The position numbers and the translations under genes were made by a program. From the NCBI GenBank assembly GCA_013177805.1, contig JABLXU010000019.1:1-64000 (forward strand): DNA of 64,000 nt. The letters run 5' to 3'. This document shows positions 61,488 through 64,000 of this stretch, piece after piece (position 1 is the first letter of the stretch; every line of letters starts with the position of its first letter). This stretch comes from Candidatus Omnitrophota bacterium. Lineage in GTDB: Bacteria > Hinthialibacterota > Hinthialibacteria > Hinthialibacterales > Hinthialibacteraceae. The notes beneath the pieces are model-generated. The model searched no databases. It saw only the letters and a list, made by a program, of their open reading frames with translations, and had not been told where the DNA came from.

Positions 61488-63020
61488 ATGAAGGATACGC
61501 GCTTGAAACCGTGGCTTGGAACGTTCGCTCTCCTTTTCCTTGCCGCGCTTGATCTGCCGGCTGAACCAATCCAGCCTCCCCCCCCGGCGGGCGTCTCCGC
61601 CGCAGACGCCTATCACCGGCAGGCTATCGCCAAGGCCGAGGCTTCGGTGGCTCAGGCCCGTGCCGCCGTAGAGAAAGATCCCAACCGGCCGGCCTATCAT
61701 TTCCAGGCTCCCGCTTATTGGATGAACGATCCTAACGGCCCGATTTACTACCAGGGCGAATATCACCTTTTTTATCAGCATAATCCCTATGGTGAAAACT
61801 GGGGGCATATGCACTGGGGCCACGCCAAAAGCCGGGATCTGGTTCATTGGCAACATTTGCCGATCGCGCTGGCGCCCTCGGAAGACCAAGGCGAAGAGCA
61901 TTGTTTTTCGGGCAGCGTTATCGTGGATGAAAACGGCATCCCGCGCGCGTTCTACACCAGCATCGGTCCGGACACTCCAGCCTATGACGGCGCGGTGCAA
62001 TGGATGGCCTACAGCGGGGACGGCATGCAGACCTGGACGAAATACCCCGGCAATCCCGTCTTGACCGAAGACCTGCATGGCGATTTGAAAATTCTGGATT
62101 GGCGGGATCCCTATGTCTGGCGGGAGAAAAACGCCTGGTACGTGGTGCTCGGCGGACATCCGAAAGACGGGCGGGGCGCGGCGTTCCTTTATCAATCGCC
62201 CAACCTGGTGGATTGGAAGTTCCTCAACATCCTCTACCAATCCAAGCCGGAAGATCAGGAAGGCAACTGGGAATGTCCCAATTTCTTTCCATTGGGGGAC
62301 AAGCGGGTGTTGGTGTATTCCCCCCACAACCTGGTCCGGTATTACACCGGCGATCTTCTTCCGGATTATTCCTTCCAACCGGATTTTCATGGAATCCTGG
62401 ATTATTCCCCTAATTTCTACGCGCCCAATTGCCTGGAAGACGGCCGGAGCCGGCGGATCCTGTGGGGCTGGATCCGCGACGTGAAAGGACCGGGATGGAA
62501 CGGGGCGTTTACGCTTCCCCGCATCCTCACCTTGCGGCCGGACGGCAGGCTGGGCATGGAACCCGCGCCGGAAATCGAAATGTTGCGGAGGTCCTATCAA
62601 AAAATCGAAAACCAGACCATCGCCTCGCGGTCCATCATACTGGACGAACGGGAAACCGGTTGCGTGGAGATCCGGGCGGTGTTCGAACCGGGTGAGGCGG
62701 AATCATTCGGGCTGCGGTTGCGGCCCGCCACGGATAGCGAAACCGCGGTCCCTCTTACCTGGAACCGCGCCGCGAAGCAAATGACCATCGGCGGCCGGAC
62801 CTTTGATTTCGATTGGCTTGAAGGGGAGAAAACGTTGGATCTGCGCGTCTTCGTGGACAAGTTACTCGTGGAAGTCTATCTCAACCGCCGTGCCGGCTGC
62901 ACCCTGGTGGTGCCGGAGATGCGCCCGGATCACCTGCGGATCGAAGGCCTGGCGGAGAATGGTCCGGTTCGTCTCGTCTCATTCGAAACCTGGGAAATGC
63001 AGCCGACCGGGGAGAGATAA
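61488..63020 (+). CDS. GH32 family glycosidase (levanase / fructanase-like), exported
   Basis: YHFQAPAYWMNDPNGPIYYQGEYHLFYQHNPYG; DWRDPYVW; WECPNFFPL; signal-like N-terminus. Confidence 0.93.
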   Translation: MKDTRLKPWLGTFALLFLAALDLPAEPIQPPPPAGVSAADAYHRQAIAKAEASVAQARAAVEKDPNRPAYHFQAPAYWMNDPNGPIYYQGEYHLFYQHNPYGENWGHMHWGHAKSRDLVHWQHLPIALAPSEDQGEEHCFSGSVIVDENGIPRAFYTSIGPDTPAYDGAVQWMAYSGDGMQTWTKYPGNPVLTEDLHGDLKILDWRDPYVWREKNAWYVVLGGHPKDGRGAAFLYQSPNLVDWKFLNILYQSKPEDQEGNWECPNFFPLGDKRVLVYSPHNLVRYYTGDLLPDYSFQPDFHGILDYSPNFYAPNCLEDGRSRRILWGWIRDVKGPGWNGAFTLPRILTLRPDGRLGMEPAPEIEMLRRSYQKIENQTIASRSIILDERETGCVEIRAVFEPGEAESFGLRLRPATDSETAVPLTWNRAAKQMTIGGRTFDFDWLEGEKTLDLRVFVDKLLVEVYLNRRAGCTLVVPEMRPDHLRIEGLAENGPVRLVSFETWEMQPTGER

Positions 63021-63129
63021 TGCCGGGCTTCTTGATCCCTCTTTCGGGTGGACAAGGAAAGTACCGTATTGCGGAACTCCTGGCGGGCTTCCATCCTGGC
63101 ACGAGTATGGACGGGAACGCGCAACGATT

Positions 63130-63156
63130 CCCTGTCCCTCTGGGAATGGGACAGGG
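63130..63156 (-). repeat. Dispersed intergenic hairpin element, copy N (reverse orientation)
   Basis: Reverse complement reads ccctgtcccattcccagagggacaggg, then ...cccgtccatactcgt as in copy K. Confidence 0.6.
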
Positions 63157-63256
63157 TAAGGGGAGCCTTGAAAGGGCAAATTCCATCCTTCTCCGGCAAT
63201 CGAATTACGAGCCAAGATAACGAAAAAGGCTGTCATATCCGGCTGGTTCACGGGAA

Positions 63257-64000
63257 TCAGAACAGAGACCAATCCGTGACCCGTACCGGTGTCGTTTCAT
63301 TCGTCCGGTATAAATAGAGGTTGTCAAATTCCAGCACCACGTTTCCCTGCCCTCCAAGTTGCAAGTAAGGGAAAATCACACTCCACGTCTCCGGGTAAGG
63401 CGGCAACAAAAACGAGATGTCGGTCCATACGCCCTTTTCCGTCAGGGTGACTTCTTGCACGGCCGGCAATGTGGCACCCGTCCATTCGCTCGAATTGGTA
63501 TAGCCTCCGCGAATCACCAAGGGGGCAACGCTGGAGCGCACCGTGAGGTTCAGCCGCAACGCGCCATCGTAAGTGCGCACCTTGGTGAAACGGCCCAGGA
63601 TGACGGCGGCGTCCTCGATCGTGCTGCCCGGTTGATTGACCGTGAATTTTGCCACCGTGGTGCCATTGGGAGCGCCGTCCATCGTCACCGCTTCCGCCGT
63701 CCCCCCCCGCGGAAACACCGCGCGGATGTCGGTGGTGCCCTCATACGACCGGCTGGTCAAGGCCTGGGTGAGCGCGACCCGGATGTCATCGAATTGGAGT
63801 GTTTGGGGGGCTTGGCTTCCCAATTGAAACCGCAGGCCCATATCGGCGGTCGTAAACACATTGGAAGGGCCTAGAATAAAATCATAGGAAAGCCATTTTT
63901 TCTCGAAACCGGCGGGAATGGTAACTGTGGTGCTGACGCCGCTCCAGGGATCCTGGTTGATTTGCAGATACGTGGGAATGTTGTAAGGAGCATGATCGAC
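63257..64000 (-). CDS. Secreted carbohydrate-binding-module-like protein, truncated at window edge
   Basis: Frame open to base 64000 (DHAPYNIPTYLQINQDPWSGVSTTVTIPAGFEKKWLSYDFILGPSN...); beta-rich with LQFDDIRV and LEFDNLYLYR. Confidence 0.6.
   Translation of the reverse strand, partial: VDHAPYNIPTYLQINQDPWSGVSTTVTIPAGFEKKWLSYDFILGPSNVFTTADMGLRFQLGSQAPQTLQFDDIRVALTQALTSRSYEGTTDIRAVFPRGGTAEAVTMDGAPNGTTVAKFTVNQPGSTIEDAAVILGRFTKVRTYDGALRLNLTVRSSVAPLVIRGGYTNSSEWTGATLPAVQEVTLTEKGVWTDISFLLPPYPETWSVIFPYLQLGGQGNVVLEFDNLYLYRTNETTPVRVTDWSLF

Overview
The window is a dense, GC-rich bacterial chromosomal segment with about 40 supportable protein-coding genes. I recognised no rRNA, tRNA or CRISPR. Much of the coding content is secreted or carbohydrate-related: GH32, GH78 (alpha-L-rhamnosidase-like), heparinase II/III, beta-propeller glycosidase-like proteins, a multidomain M4 metallopeptidase, and several very large secreted proteins of unknown function. 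These sit beside sugar or sugar-acid catabolism genes (DHDPS-family aldolase, two Gfo/Idh/MocA oxidoreductases, DegT aminotransferase, enolase-superfamily enzyme, SSS symporter, GalE) and a few housekeeping genes (truA, bioB, glmM-like, ldh, csaA, NUDIX, ABC-F). Four type II/IV pseudopilin genes share signatures beyond the standard N-terminus. The strongest unexplained structures are: (1) a 19-copy, 44-45 bp tandem array of perfect hairpins at about 48.70-49.54 kb; (2) a dispersed intergenic hairpin element (core CCCTCACCCTGGCCCTCTCCC-AGAGGGAGAGGG) with at least 14 recognisable copies, some carrying a conserved ~110 bp extension, whose 5' module appears to be the ancestor of the array unit; (3) a translationally coupled four-gene unit (class-III aminotransferase, EF-hand-rich exported protein, two amidohydrolases); (4) the pseudopilin family. 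Gene content resembles uncultured PVC or Sumerlaeota/Hydrogenedentes-type genomes, but that placement is only an impression. All family calls come from reading motifs by eye; no searches were run.
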